Assembly (NCBI RefSeq): GCF_017589465.1
Contig: NZ_JAELYA010000002.1
Coordinates: 496,001 to 560,000 of the forward strand
Source: Pseudomonas schmalbachii
Lineage (GTDB): Bacteria; Pseudomonadota; Gammaproteobacteria; Pseudomonadales; Pseudomonadaceae
Direction of reading: 5' to 3'
Length of the DNA stretch: 64,000 nt
Shown: positions 37,582-44,395 of the stretch, one piece after another
How positions within the stretch are numbered: the first letter of the stretch is position 1
Layout: each line of letters opens with the position of its first letter
Notes under the pieces: model-generated
Told to the model about the DNA's origin: nothing
The model's database searches: none
What the model saw: the letters and a program-made list of their open reading frames with translations, nothing else
Position numbers and translations under genes: made by a program

Positions 37582-38589
37582 TCAGTGATACCCATCGCCA
37601 TGTTTCACCTTGCCGCGGAACACGTAGTAGCTCCACGCCGTGTAGCCGAGGATGAAGGGGATGATGAACAGCGCGCCGACCAGCGCGAAGCCCTGGCTCT
37701 GCGGCGGGGCGGCGGCGTCCCAGATGGAGACCGACGGCGGGATGATGTTCGGCCACAGGCTGATGCCCAGCCCGCTGTAGCCGAGGAAGATCAGCGCCAG
37801 GGTGAGCACGAAGGGCTTCACATGGTCGTTGTTCGCCACCGAGCGCAACAGCGCGTAGAAGCACAGCAGCACCAGCAGCGGTACCGGCATGAACAGGAAC
37901 AGGTTGGGCAGGCTGAACCAGCGCTGGGCGATGTCCTCGTGGGCCAGCGGCGTCCACAGGCTGACGATGCCGATCACCGCCAGCAGCACCAGCGCCAGCG
38001 GGCGCGCCAGGTCGTGCATGCGCTCCTGCAGGCGGCCTTCGGTCTTCATGATCAGCCAGGTGCAGCCGAGCAGGCTGTAGGCGAAGACCAGGCCAAGGCC
38101 GCAGAACAGCGGGAACGGCGCCAGCCAGTCCAGCGAACCGCCGGCGAAGCGCCCGTCGGCCACCGGGATGCCCTCGATGAACGCCCCCAGCGCCACGCCC
38201 TGGAAGAAGGTCGCGACCAGCGAGCCGCCGATGAACGCCTTGTCCCAGATGTGCTGTTTGCTCTCCTTGGCCTTGAAGCGGAACTCGAAGGCCACGCCAC
38301 GGAAGATCAGCCCCACCAGCATCAGGATCAGCGGCAGGTAGAGCGCCGACAACACCACCGCATAGGCCAGCGGGAAGGCGCAGAACAGTGCTGCGCCGCC
38401 GAGCACCAGCCAGGTCTCGTTGCCGTCCCAGACCGGCGCCACGGTATTCATCATCACGTCGCGGTCGCCGGAGTCCTTGAAGAACGGATAGAGCATGCCG
38501 ATGCCCAGGTCGAAGCCGTCCATCACCACGTACATCATCACGCCGAAGACGATGATCACCGCCCAGATCAGCGAAAGGTCGATTCCCAT
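37582..38589 (-). CDS. cioB: Cyanide-insensitive quinol oxidase subunit II
   Basis: A 335-residue inner-membrane subunit of a bd-type terminal oxidase that reduces O2 with electrons from quinol. It has eight to nine hydrophobic segments; the CydB-typical MDGFDLGIGMLYPF near the N-terminus, the conserved WDGNETWLVLGGAALFCAFP and the C-terminal LGYTAWSYYVFRGKV are clear. AGGAG precedes the ATG, three bases after the cioA stop, so translation is coupled. CioB lacks haem ligands but is needed for assembly. Confidence 0.95.
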   Translation of the reverse strand: MGIDLSLIWAVIIVFGVMMYVVMDGFDLGIGMLYPFFKDSGDRDVMMNTVAPVWDGNETWLVLGGAALFCAFPLAYAVVLSALYLPLILMLVGLIFRGVAFEFRFKAKESKQHIWDKAFIGGSLVATFFQGVALGAFIEGIPVADGRFAGGSLDWLAPFPLFCGLGLVFAYSLLGCTWLIMKTEGRLQERMHDLARPLALVLLAVIGIVSLWTPLAHEDIAQRWFSLPNLFLFMPVPLLVLLCFYALLRSVANNDHVKPFVLTLALIFLGYSGLGISLWPNIIPPSVSIWDAAAPPQSQGFALVGALFIIPFILGYTAWSYYVFRGKVKHGDGYH

Positions 38590-38592
38590 GGC

Positions 38593-40020
38593 TCAGCTCC
38601 TCGCATCCGGGACGTCATTGTCATCATCGTCGCTGGCCGACAGCGGCCGCGCCGCCGTGCGCTGCTGACCGGCGCCACCGCTGCTGGAACGGCGTCCCTC
38701 GGCGGTGACCGGTCCCTTGCGCACCAGCCGCATCATGTAGCCGATACCGACGCCGAACAGCGAGAAATACACCACCACGAACAGCAGCAGGCTGATGCTC
38801 ATCTGCGTCACGCTGTGGTTCGACACCGCGTCGCTGGTGCGCATCAGGCCGTAGACCACCCACGGCTGGCGGCCGATTTCGGTGGTGAACCAGCCGGCGA
38901 GGATGGCGATCAGCCCCGATGGCCCCATCAGCAATGTCAGGCGCAGGAAGTTGCGTGCCTCGTAAAGCCGGCCGCGCCAGCGCAGCCACAGGCTCCATAC
39001 GCCGACCAGGATCATCAGCATGCCGAGCCCGGCCATGACGCGGAACGACCAGAACACCACGGTGGAGTTCGGCCGGTCCGCCTTCGGGAAGTCCTTCAGC
39101 GCCGGGATCGGCTCGGTCAGGCTGTGCTTGAGGATCAGGCTGCCGAGCACCGGGATTTCCACCTTGAAGCGGGTTTCCTCGCGCTGCATGTCCGGCCAGC
39201 CGAACAGGATCAGCGGGGTCGGGCCGCCTTCGCTGTTGTCCCAGTGGCCTTCGATGGCGGCGAGCTTCGCCGGCTGGTGCTCCAGCGTATTGAGGCCGTG
39301 GGCGTCGCCGATCATGGCCTGCACCGGGGCGACCAGCAGCGCCATCCACATGGACATCGACAGCATCTTGCGGATCGCCGGGTTGTCGCGCCCGCGCAGC
39401 AGGTGCCAGGCCGCCGAGGCGCCGACGAAGAACGCCGTGGCGAGGAAGGCGGCGACCGCCATGTGCATCAGCCGGTAGGGGAACGACGGGTTGAAGATCA
39501 CCGCGAACCAGTCCACCGGGATCACCCGGCCGTCAACGATCTCGTAGCCCTGCGGGGTCTGCATCCAGCTGTTGGAGGCGAGAATCCAGAAGGTCGAGAT
39601 CAGCGTGCCGATCGCCACCATCACCGTGGCGAAGAAGTGCAGCCCCGGCCCGACACGGTGCCAGCCGAACAGCATGACGCCGAGGAAGCCGGCTTCGAGG
39701 AAGAACGCGGTGAGCACCTCGTAGGTCAGCAACGGGCCGGTGACGCTGCCGGCGAAGGTGGAGAACTCGCTCCAGTTGGTGCCGAACTGGTAGGCCATCA
39801 CCAGGCCGGAGACCACGCCCATGCCGAAGTTGACCGCGAAGATCTTCGACCAGAAGTGATAGAGGTCGCGATAGACCTCCTCGTGGGTCTTCAGCCACAG
39901 CCCTTCGAGCACGGCCAGGTAGCTGGCCAGACCGATGGTGATGGCAGGGAAGATGATGTGGAAGGACACGGTAAAGGCGAACTGGATCCGGGCCAGGTCT
40001 AACGCCTCCAATCCGGGCAT
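38593..40020 (-). CDS. cioA: Cyanide-insensitive quinol oxidase subunit I
   Basis: A 475-residue CydA-family subunit carrying the haems and the quinol site. His in FTVSFHIIFPAITIG is the axial haem ligand, His in YRLMHMAVAAFLA is the second, the GWFTTEIGRQPWVVYG segment is conserved, and the region between has the short Q-loop typical of CIO-type rather than E. coli-type bd oxidases. In pseudomonads this oxidase gives resistance to cyanide. GAGAGGA lies upstream of the ATG. The C-terminal tail (SSSGGAGQQRTAARPLSASD) is hydrophilic and low-complexity. An Anr-type site lies 173 bp upstream. Confidence 0.95.
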   Translation of the reverse strand: MPGLEALDLARIQFAFTVSFHIIFPAITIGLASYLAVLEGLWLKTHEEVYRDLYHFWSKIFAVNFGMGVVSGLVMAYQFGTNWSEFSTFAGSVTGPLLTYEVLTAFFLEAGFLGVMLFGWHRVGPGLHFFATVMVAIGTLISTFWILASNSWMQTPQGYEIVDGRVIPVDWFAVIFNPSFPYRLMHMAVAAFLATAFFVGASAAWHLLRGRDNPAIRKMLSMSMWMALLVAPVQAMIGDAHGLNTLEHQPAKLAAIEGHWDNSEGGPTPLILFGWPDMQREETRFKVEIPVLGSLILKHSLTEPIPALKDFPKADRPNSTVVFWSFRVMAGLGMLMILVGVWSLWLRWRGRLYEARNFLRLTLLMGPSGLIAILAGWFTTEIGRQPWVVYGLMRTSDAVSNHSVTQMSISLLLFVVVYFSLFGVGIGYMMRLVRKGPVTAEGRRSSSGGAGQQRTAARPLSASDDDDNDVPDARS

Positions 40021-40192
40021 GACGATTCCTCTCAGGTCGACGCCCGCCGCTCGCGCGGCCCGGGCAATCTGCCACGCGCACGGGCGCGGGGCGTTCTTGC
40101 GTGACTTCAGGTTAGGTTCTTATCGGGATGACCGACGAACTGCCGGTTCGGCTTTGCCGCGCAGTCGCAAGCAAAGTTGCGGGAACGAAGTT

Positions 40193-40206
40193 TTGACCCC
40201 GCTCAA
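40193..40206. promoter_or_regulatory. Anr/FNR-type box upstream of cioA
   Basis: TTGACCCCGCTCAA matches the FNR-family pattern TTGA-N6-TCAA. It lies in the cioA/metQ divergent region, 173 bp from cioA. Anr is known to repress cioAB at low oxygen in P. aeruginosa, which makes the match plausible. Confidence 0.55.
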
Positions 40207-40478
40207 TAAAGCGATCCGATAGTACGCCGCGCTTTCGAGGATTCCGCCGTGGTTGGTTGCCGCGCGGTCCGTTGTCGCGCGACCGGATGACTCATCAATG
40301 CATATTCATTTAAAGAATATAAAAATAAAATAATAATATTTTTATGGAATAAAAAATCCAGCTAGCTTGTTCATCAACCGGCGCCATCACGACACCGGAA
40401 ACGACTTCCTCCTGCCCGAATGTCCCGATCACGGACGATGCACGGCAGGCGTACAGCCAGCCCCACAAGGACACTGCG
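40207..40478. promoter_or_regulatory. Upstream region of the metQ-like gene, with an AT-rich patch at 40300-40357
   Basis: The rest of the 458-bp divergent region between cioA and the metQ-like gene. It contains a sharply AT-rich stretch (for example AAAAATAAAATAATAATATT) in otherwise high-GC DNA, about 120-180 bp before the metQ-like start. It is probably an activator or UP-element region; a similar patch lies before tauA. Confidence 0.45.
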
Positions 40479-41258
40479 ATGAAAAAACTGCTGCTTCTGA
40501 CTGCCCTCGCCGCCGCCTTCAGCGCTTCGGTCAACGCCAACGAGAAACTGGTGGTCGCCGCCACGCCGGTGCCGCACGCCGAAATCCTCGAACTGATCAA
40601 GCCGACCCTGGCCAGGGAAGGCGTGGACCTCGAAGTGAAGGTCTTCACCGACTACGTGCAGCCGAACGTGCAGGTCGCGGAAAAACGCCTGGACGCCAAC
40701 TACTTCCAGACCAGGCCGTACCTGGACAACTTCAACAAGGGCAAGGGCACCGAACTGGTCACCGTGACCGGCGTGCACGTCGAACCCTTCGGCGGCTACT
40801 CGAAGAAGTACAAGTCGCTGGCCGACCTGCCCGACGGCGCCACCGTCGCCCTGCCCAACGAGGGCAGCAACAGCGGCCGCGCGCTGATCCTTCTGCAGAA
40901 GGCCGGGCTGATCAAACTGAAAGACCCGAGCAATGCCCTGGCCACGCCCAAGGACATCGCCGAGAACCCGAAGAACCTGAAGTTCAAGGAACTGGAATCG
41001 GCCCTGCTGCCGCGCGTGCTGGACCAGGTCGACCTCGACCTGATCAACACCAACTATGCGCTGGAAGCCAAGCTCAACCCGGTGAAGGACGCGCTGGTGC
41101 TGGAAGACCGCGACTCGCCCTACGTGAACTACCTGGTGGCGCGCCCGGACAACAAGGACAGCGAGGCGCTGAAGAAGCTCTCCGCCGCCCTGACCAGCCC
41201 CGAGGTGAAAGCCTTCATCGAGAAGAAGTACGACGGCGCCGTGGTGCCGGCCTTCTGA
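40479..41258 (+). CDS. MetQ/NlpA-family substrate-binding protein
   Basis: A 259-residue periplasmic binding protein of the NlpA family, which binds D/L-methionine or related sulfur compounds for ABC import. The signal peptide is MKKLLLLTALAAAFSASVNA. The body has ATPVPHAEILELIKPTL, DANYFQTRPYLDNF and NTNYALEAKLNPVKD, all typical. Unusually there is no lipobox cysteine, so the protein should be soluble. No metN or metI gene is adjacent, so it either shares an ABC importer elsewhere or has another job. AAGGA precedes the ATG. The SfnR-like gene follows by 111 bp. Confidence 0.88.
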   Translation: MKKLLLLTALAAAFSASVNANEKLVVAATPVPHAEILELIKPTLAREGVDLEVKVFTDYVQPNVQVAEKRLDANYFQTRPYLDNFNKGKGTELVTVTGVHVEPFGGYSKKYKSLADLPDGATVALPNEGSNSGRALILLQKAGLIKLKDPSNALATPKDIAENPKNLKFKELESALLPRVLDQVDLDLINTNYALEAKLNPVKDALVLEDRDSPYVNYLVARPDNKDSEALKKLSAALTSPEVKAFIEKKYDGAVVPAF

Positions 41259-41369
41259 TCCGGAGCCCCGCCGCGGCGGGGCATGTCTCCCACGCTGGAC
41301 GCCATGCGTCCGCTTCCACGCCGGTGATGACCTTGCACCGGCGTTTCTTTTTACCTGGAGAGAGCCGCC

Positions 41370-42278
41370 ATGACCCGGCACGAGCCCACCCAACCGCTGC
41401 TGACCTTCCCCGATGCCGAGAAGAGCCCGCTGAGCATCCGCGCCAAGGCGCTGGTGTTCTTCGACCCGCGCTCGCGCCAGGTGCGCGAGGAAGTCGAGCG
41501 GCTGGCACCGGGCCCGCAGGCCGTGCTGATCCAGGGCGAGACCGGCACCGGCAAGGAACTGCTGGCCCGCCATATCCACCGCGCCAGCGAGCGGCCGGGA
41601 CTGTTCGTCGCGGTCAGTTGCAGCGCGCTGAGCCGCAACTATGCCGAGGCCGAACTGTTCGGCTACGCGCCCGGCGCGCACAATGGCCCGGTGAGCAGCC
41701 GCGCCGGCTGGTTCGGCTCTGCCAACGGCGGCACCCTCTACCTCGACGAGATCGCCGACCTGCCGCTGTCGCTGCAGAGCAAGCTGCTCAGGGCGCTGGA
41801 CGAGCGCGAGGTGATCCGGGTGGGATCGCAGCAGCCGATCCCGGTGGACGTACGCCTGGTCGCCGCCACCAGCATCGACCTCGCCCAGGCGGTCCGCGCC
41901 GGCAAGTTCCTCGAAGGACTGCAGCACTACCTGCACGACGGCAACCTGCTGCTGCCGCCGCTGCGCCAGCGGGTCGGCGACATCCTGCCGCTGGCCGAGT
42001 ACTTCCTCGGCGTCTATGCCCAGCGCCTGGAACTGCCGGTGCCGCAGATCGGCGTGGATGCGCAGCGGGCGCTGGAGGGCTACGCCTGGCCGGGAAACAT
42101 CCGCGAGCTGGAAAACGTCATCCACTTCGCCCTGCTGGTCAGCCCCGGCGAGGAAATCCTGCCGGAACACCTGAACTTCTCCGACGCGGCGCCGGGAGAT
42201 GGGGATCTCGAACGGCTGCTGCGGCAGCCGGGTGCCGCGGAGAAGGTGCGGGAGTTGCTGCAGAAGTTGGAGCTCTAA
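41370..42278 (+). CDS. SfnR-like sigma-54-activator AAA+ protein, lacking HTH
   Basis: A 302-residue protein whose AAA+ core resembles sigma-54 activators of the SfnR type (sulfone/sulfur-source control). Walker A is GETGTGKELLARHIH, Walker B is GGTLYLDEIADLPL, and the sensor region LVAATSIDL and the lid EGYAWPGNIRELENVI are present. However, the sigma-54-contacting loop that normally reads GAFTGA reads GAHNGP, and the protein stops soon after the lid (LEKVRELLQKLEL-like end) with no Fis-type helix-turn-helix. GGAGAG precedes the ATG at 41370. It may be a non-activating regulator, a partner of a full-length activator, or a decaying gene; REP sequence begins shortly after the stop. Confidence 0.8.
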   Translation: MTRHEPTQPLLTFPDAEKSPLSIRAKALVFFDPRSRQVREEVERLAPGPQAVLIQGETGTGKELLARHIHRASERPGLFVAVSCSALSRNYAEAELFGYAPGAHNGPVSSRAGWFGSANGGTLYLDEIADLPLSLQSKLLRALDEREVIRVGSQQPIPVDVRLVAATSIDLAQAVRAGKFLEGLQHYLHDGNLLLPPLRQRVGDILPLAEYFLGVYAQRLELPVPQIGVDAQRALEGYAWPGNIRELENVIHFALLVSPGEEILPEHLNFSDAAPGDGDLERLLRQPGAAEKVRELLQKLEL

Positions 42279-42308
42279 TCGTAGATACCGGCCTGCTGGC
42301 AATTTTTT

Positions 42309-42440
42309 CGCGGGCATGGCCCTACCTACAAAAAGCCGCGCCAGCCACCGAGGGTGCTTTTTGTAGGGTGGACAACGCGAAGCTTGTCCACCGCCCCGCC
42401 CCCACGACAAGGTGGAAATGCTTCGCGATTTCCACCCTAC
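42309..42440. repeat. Family E half (42309-42328) and REPIN family D copy 2 (42363-42440)
   Basis: The 414-bp stretch 42279-42692 holds no gene. It has a decayed family E half (CGCGGGCATGGCCCTACCTAC), then a complete family D pair from GTAGGGTGGACAACGCGAAG to TTTCCACCCTAC, then the direct repeat listed next, then the Fur box. Confidence 0.75.
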
Positions 42441-42460
42441 GCTCTTGCCACACCTGTAGG

Positions 42461-42598
42461 GCCATGCCCGCGAAACCCGACACCCGGCCACACAAACGTC
42501 GGGCGGCACGCGTAGGTTGGCGCTGAGCCTGCGAAGCCCAACAACTGTCTCCGACAGCACTGTGATGTTGGGCTTCACTGCGTTCAGCGCCAACCTAC
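42461..42598 (+). repeat. Left copy of a 138-bp direct repeat (includes REPIN family A copy 4)
   Basis: Matches 50001-50138 in the same orientation with about five mismatches by eye. It consists of a family E half-palindrome, a unique spacer (ACACCCGGCCACACAAACG) and a family A REPIN (42512-42598). The two copies bracket the iron-uptake cassette. Confidence 0.88.
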
Positions 42599-42647
42599 AT
42601 GTCCGCCGCAGGCAGCGACCACCCGATAAAAAACCTGGAAATGGATA

Positions 42648-42666
42648 AATGATAGTAATTATCATT
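42648..42666. promoter_or_regulatory. Fur box upstream of fecI
   Basis: AATGATAGTAATTATCATT is a near-perfect 19-bp Fur palindrome (AATGATAAT / ATTATCATT). It ends 26 bp before the sigma factor start and should repress the cassette when iron is plentiful. Confidence 0.88.
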
Positions 42667-42692
42667 GGCGCACTTTCCATCAGGCTTCCACC

Positions 42693-43196
42693 ATGTCGGG
42701 CTCGACCATCACGCCTAACCAGGCTCTCAGTGCGCTGTATCGCGAACACCACGGCTGGCTGCAAGGCTGGTTGCGTCGGCGGCTGGACAACGCGGATGCC
42801 GCCGACCTGGCGCAGGACACCTTCGTCCGTGTGCTCAAGGCGCGCAACGCCGCCGAGATCCGCGAGCCGCGCGACTACCTGGCGACCATCGCCAAGGGCC
42901 TGATGATCGACCACTTCCGCCGCCGCTCGCTGGAACAGGCCTACCTGGAAACCCTCGCCAGCCTGCCCGAAGAGGAACACCCGTCACCGGAGCTGCAGGC
43001 CGAGCTGTTCGAGACGCTGCAGGAAATCGACCGCCTGCTCAACGGCCTTGGCGCCAAGGTCAAGCGCACCTTCATGCTGTCCCAGTTCGACGGCCTGACC
43101 TACCCGGAGATCTCCGAGCGCCTGGGCATCTCCCTGCGCACGGTGAACAACCACATGGCCAAGGCCATGGAGCACTTCTGCCTGGTGCTGGCATGA
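42693..43196 (+). CDS. FecI-type ECF sigma factor
   Basis: A 167-residue extracytoplasmic-function sigma factor of the iron-starvation type. Region 2 contains LYREHHGWLQGWLRRRL, DAADLAQDTFVRVLKAR and PRDYLATIAKGLMIDHFRRR; region 4 contains YPEISERLGISLRTVNNHM. Such factors direct transcription of the linked TonB receptor when released by the FecR-like partner. The gene lies 26 bp after a Fur box and its stop overlaps the fecR start (ATGA). Iron-responsive regulation is therefore strongly indicated. Confidence 0.93.
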   Translation: MSGSTITPNQALSALYREHHGWLQGWLRRRLDNADAADLAQDTFVRVLKARNAAEIREPRDYLATIAKGLMIDHFRRRSLEQAYLETLASLPEEEHPSPELQAELFETLQEIDRLLNGLGAKVKRTFMLSQFDGLTYPEISERLGISLRTVNNHMAKAMEHFCLVLA

Positions 43197-44158
43197 GCCA
43201 GAACGCCCTCTCCGAAGCCGACCGCCTTGCCATCCGCGCCGCCGCAGCCTGGTATGCGCGGCTCGCCTCAGGCAACGCCAGCGAGGCCGACCAGGCTGCC
43301 TGGCGCAACTGGTATGGCGCCGATCCGCTGCACCAGCGCGCCTGGCAGCGTGTCGAGATGGTGCGCAGCCAGATGGAACGCGTGCCAGGACACATCGCCC
43401 GGCCGACGCTGGACAGCGCCCGCCTGTCGCGGCGCCAGGTGTTGTCCGGTCTGCTGCTGATGGCTTCGGCCTCCTCGCTGGGCTGGTACGGACATCGCGC
43501 ATCGCTGTGGCAGACCTGGCTGGCCGACCAGCGCACCGCCACCGGCGAACGCCGCGAGATGAAGCTGGCCGACGGCTCGTCGCTCACACTCAACACCGAC
43601 AGCGCGGTGGATGTCATCTTCACCGAGCAGTACCGCGTGCTGCGCCTGCTGCGCGGGGAGATCGCCGTCAGCACGGCACCGGACAGCCACGCCCGGCCCC
43701 GTCCGTTCCGCGTGGAAACCCCGCAGGGCGGCGTGCTCGCCCTCGGCACACGCTTCAGCGTGCGGCTCACCGGCGAAACCACGCATGTCGCGGTACTGGA
43801 GAAGGCGGTGGAAGTGCAGCCGCTGGGAACTCCGCGCCGGCAGCGAGTCCAGGCTGGAGAACAGCTGGACTTCAGCCGCGACTGGATCGGCTCGACGCAG
43901 GCCACCGACTCCTCCACCGCCGCCTGGCTGGATGGCAGCCTGATCGCCATCGACCAGCCGCTCGGCAGCCTGCTGACGGAGCTGTCGCGCTATCGTCCTG
44001 GTGCCCTGCGCTGGCATCCGTCGGTCGCCGGGCTGAAGGTTTCCGGCTCGTTCCCGATCAACGACACCGACCTCGCCCTGGCCGCGCTGGAATCCGGCTT
44101 CCCGCTCCGGATCGTGCGCCACACCCGTTACTGGGTCAGCGTCGAACCGCGCACCTGA
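43193..44158 (+). CDS. FecR-type transmembrane sigma regulator
   Basis: A 321-residue single-pass inner-membrane regulator. The N-terminal cytoplasmic DUF4880 part (AAAWYARLASGNASEADQAA, WYGADPLHQRAWQRVE) contacts the sigma factor. A weak membrane helix (VLSGLLLMASASSLGWYGH) follows at about 83-101, then the periplasmic FecR domain (LADGSSLTLNTDSAVDV, GGVLALGTRFSVRLTGE, GEQLDFS). The start overlaps the sigma gene by four bases, so the two are coupled. It would relay the signal from the N-terminal domain of the receptor encoded next. Confidence 0.93.
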   Translation: MSQNALSEADRLAIRAAAAWYARLASGNASEADQAAWRNWYGADPLHQRAWQRVEMVRSQMERVPGHIARPTLDSARLSRRQVLSGLLLMASASSLGWYGHRASLWQTWLADQRTATGERREMKLADGSSLTLNTDSAVDVIFTEQYRVLRLLRGEIAVSTAPDSHARPRPFRVETPQGGVLALGTRFSVRLTGETTHVAVLEKAVEVQPLGTPRRQRVQAGEQLDFSRDWIGSTQATDSSTAAWLDGSLIAIDQPLGSLLTELSRYRPGALRWHPSVAGLKVSGSFPINDTDLALAALESGFPLRIVRHTRYWVSVEPRT

Positions 44159-44177
44159 CCTGGCGACGCCATGCCAC

Positions 44178-44260
44178 GTAGGTTGGCGCTGAACGCAGTG
44201 AAGCCCAACACCAGCCGGACCATTGCACCCGTTGGGCTTCGCAAGCTCAGCCCAACCTAC
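44178..44260. repeat. REPIN, family A, copy 5
   Basis: GTAGGTTGGCGCTGAACGC through CTCAGCCCAACCTAC, in the 237-bp gap between fecR and the receptor. A third arm-like GGGAGCGAAGCCCAACG follows. Any sigma-dependent receptor promoter must lie in 44260-44380. Confidence 0.8.
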
Positions 44261-44395
44261 GGGAGCGAAGCCCAACGTCCATCCGGCAACCCGAACCATG
44301 CGGCTGAAATTTTTTTCACCCGCGTTTGCACTTTTTCCACCGCTGCTCCGGCCCTACCCGTATTCAGCGCCACTTGGCCATTTTCGGGGGACCTC

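Noticed and set aside
40374-42980. An 868-codon minus-strand open frame
   Set aside because: It runs antisense through the metQ-like gene, the SfnR-like gene, repeats and the Fur box, so it cannot be real.
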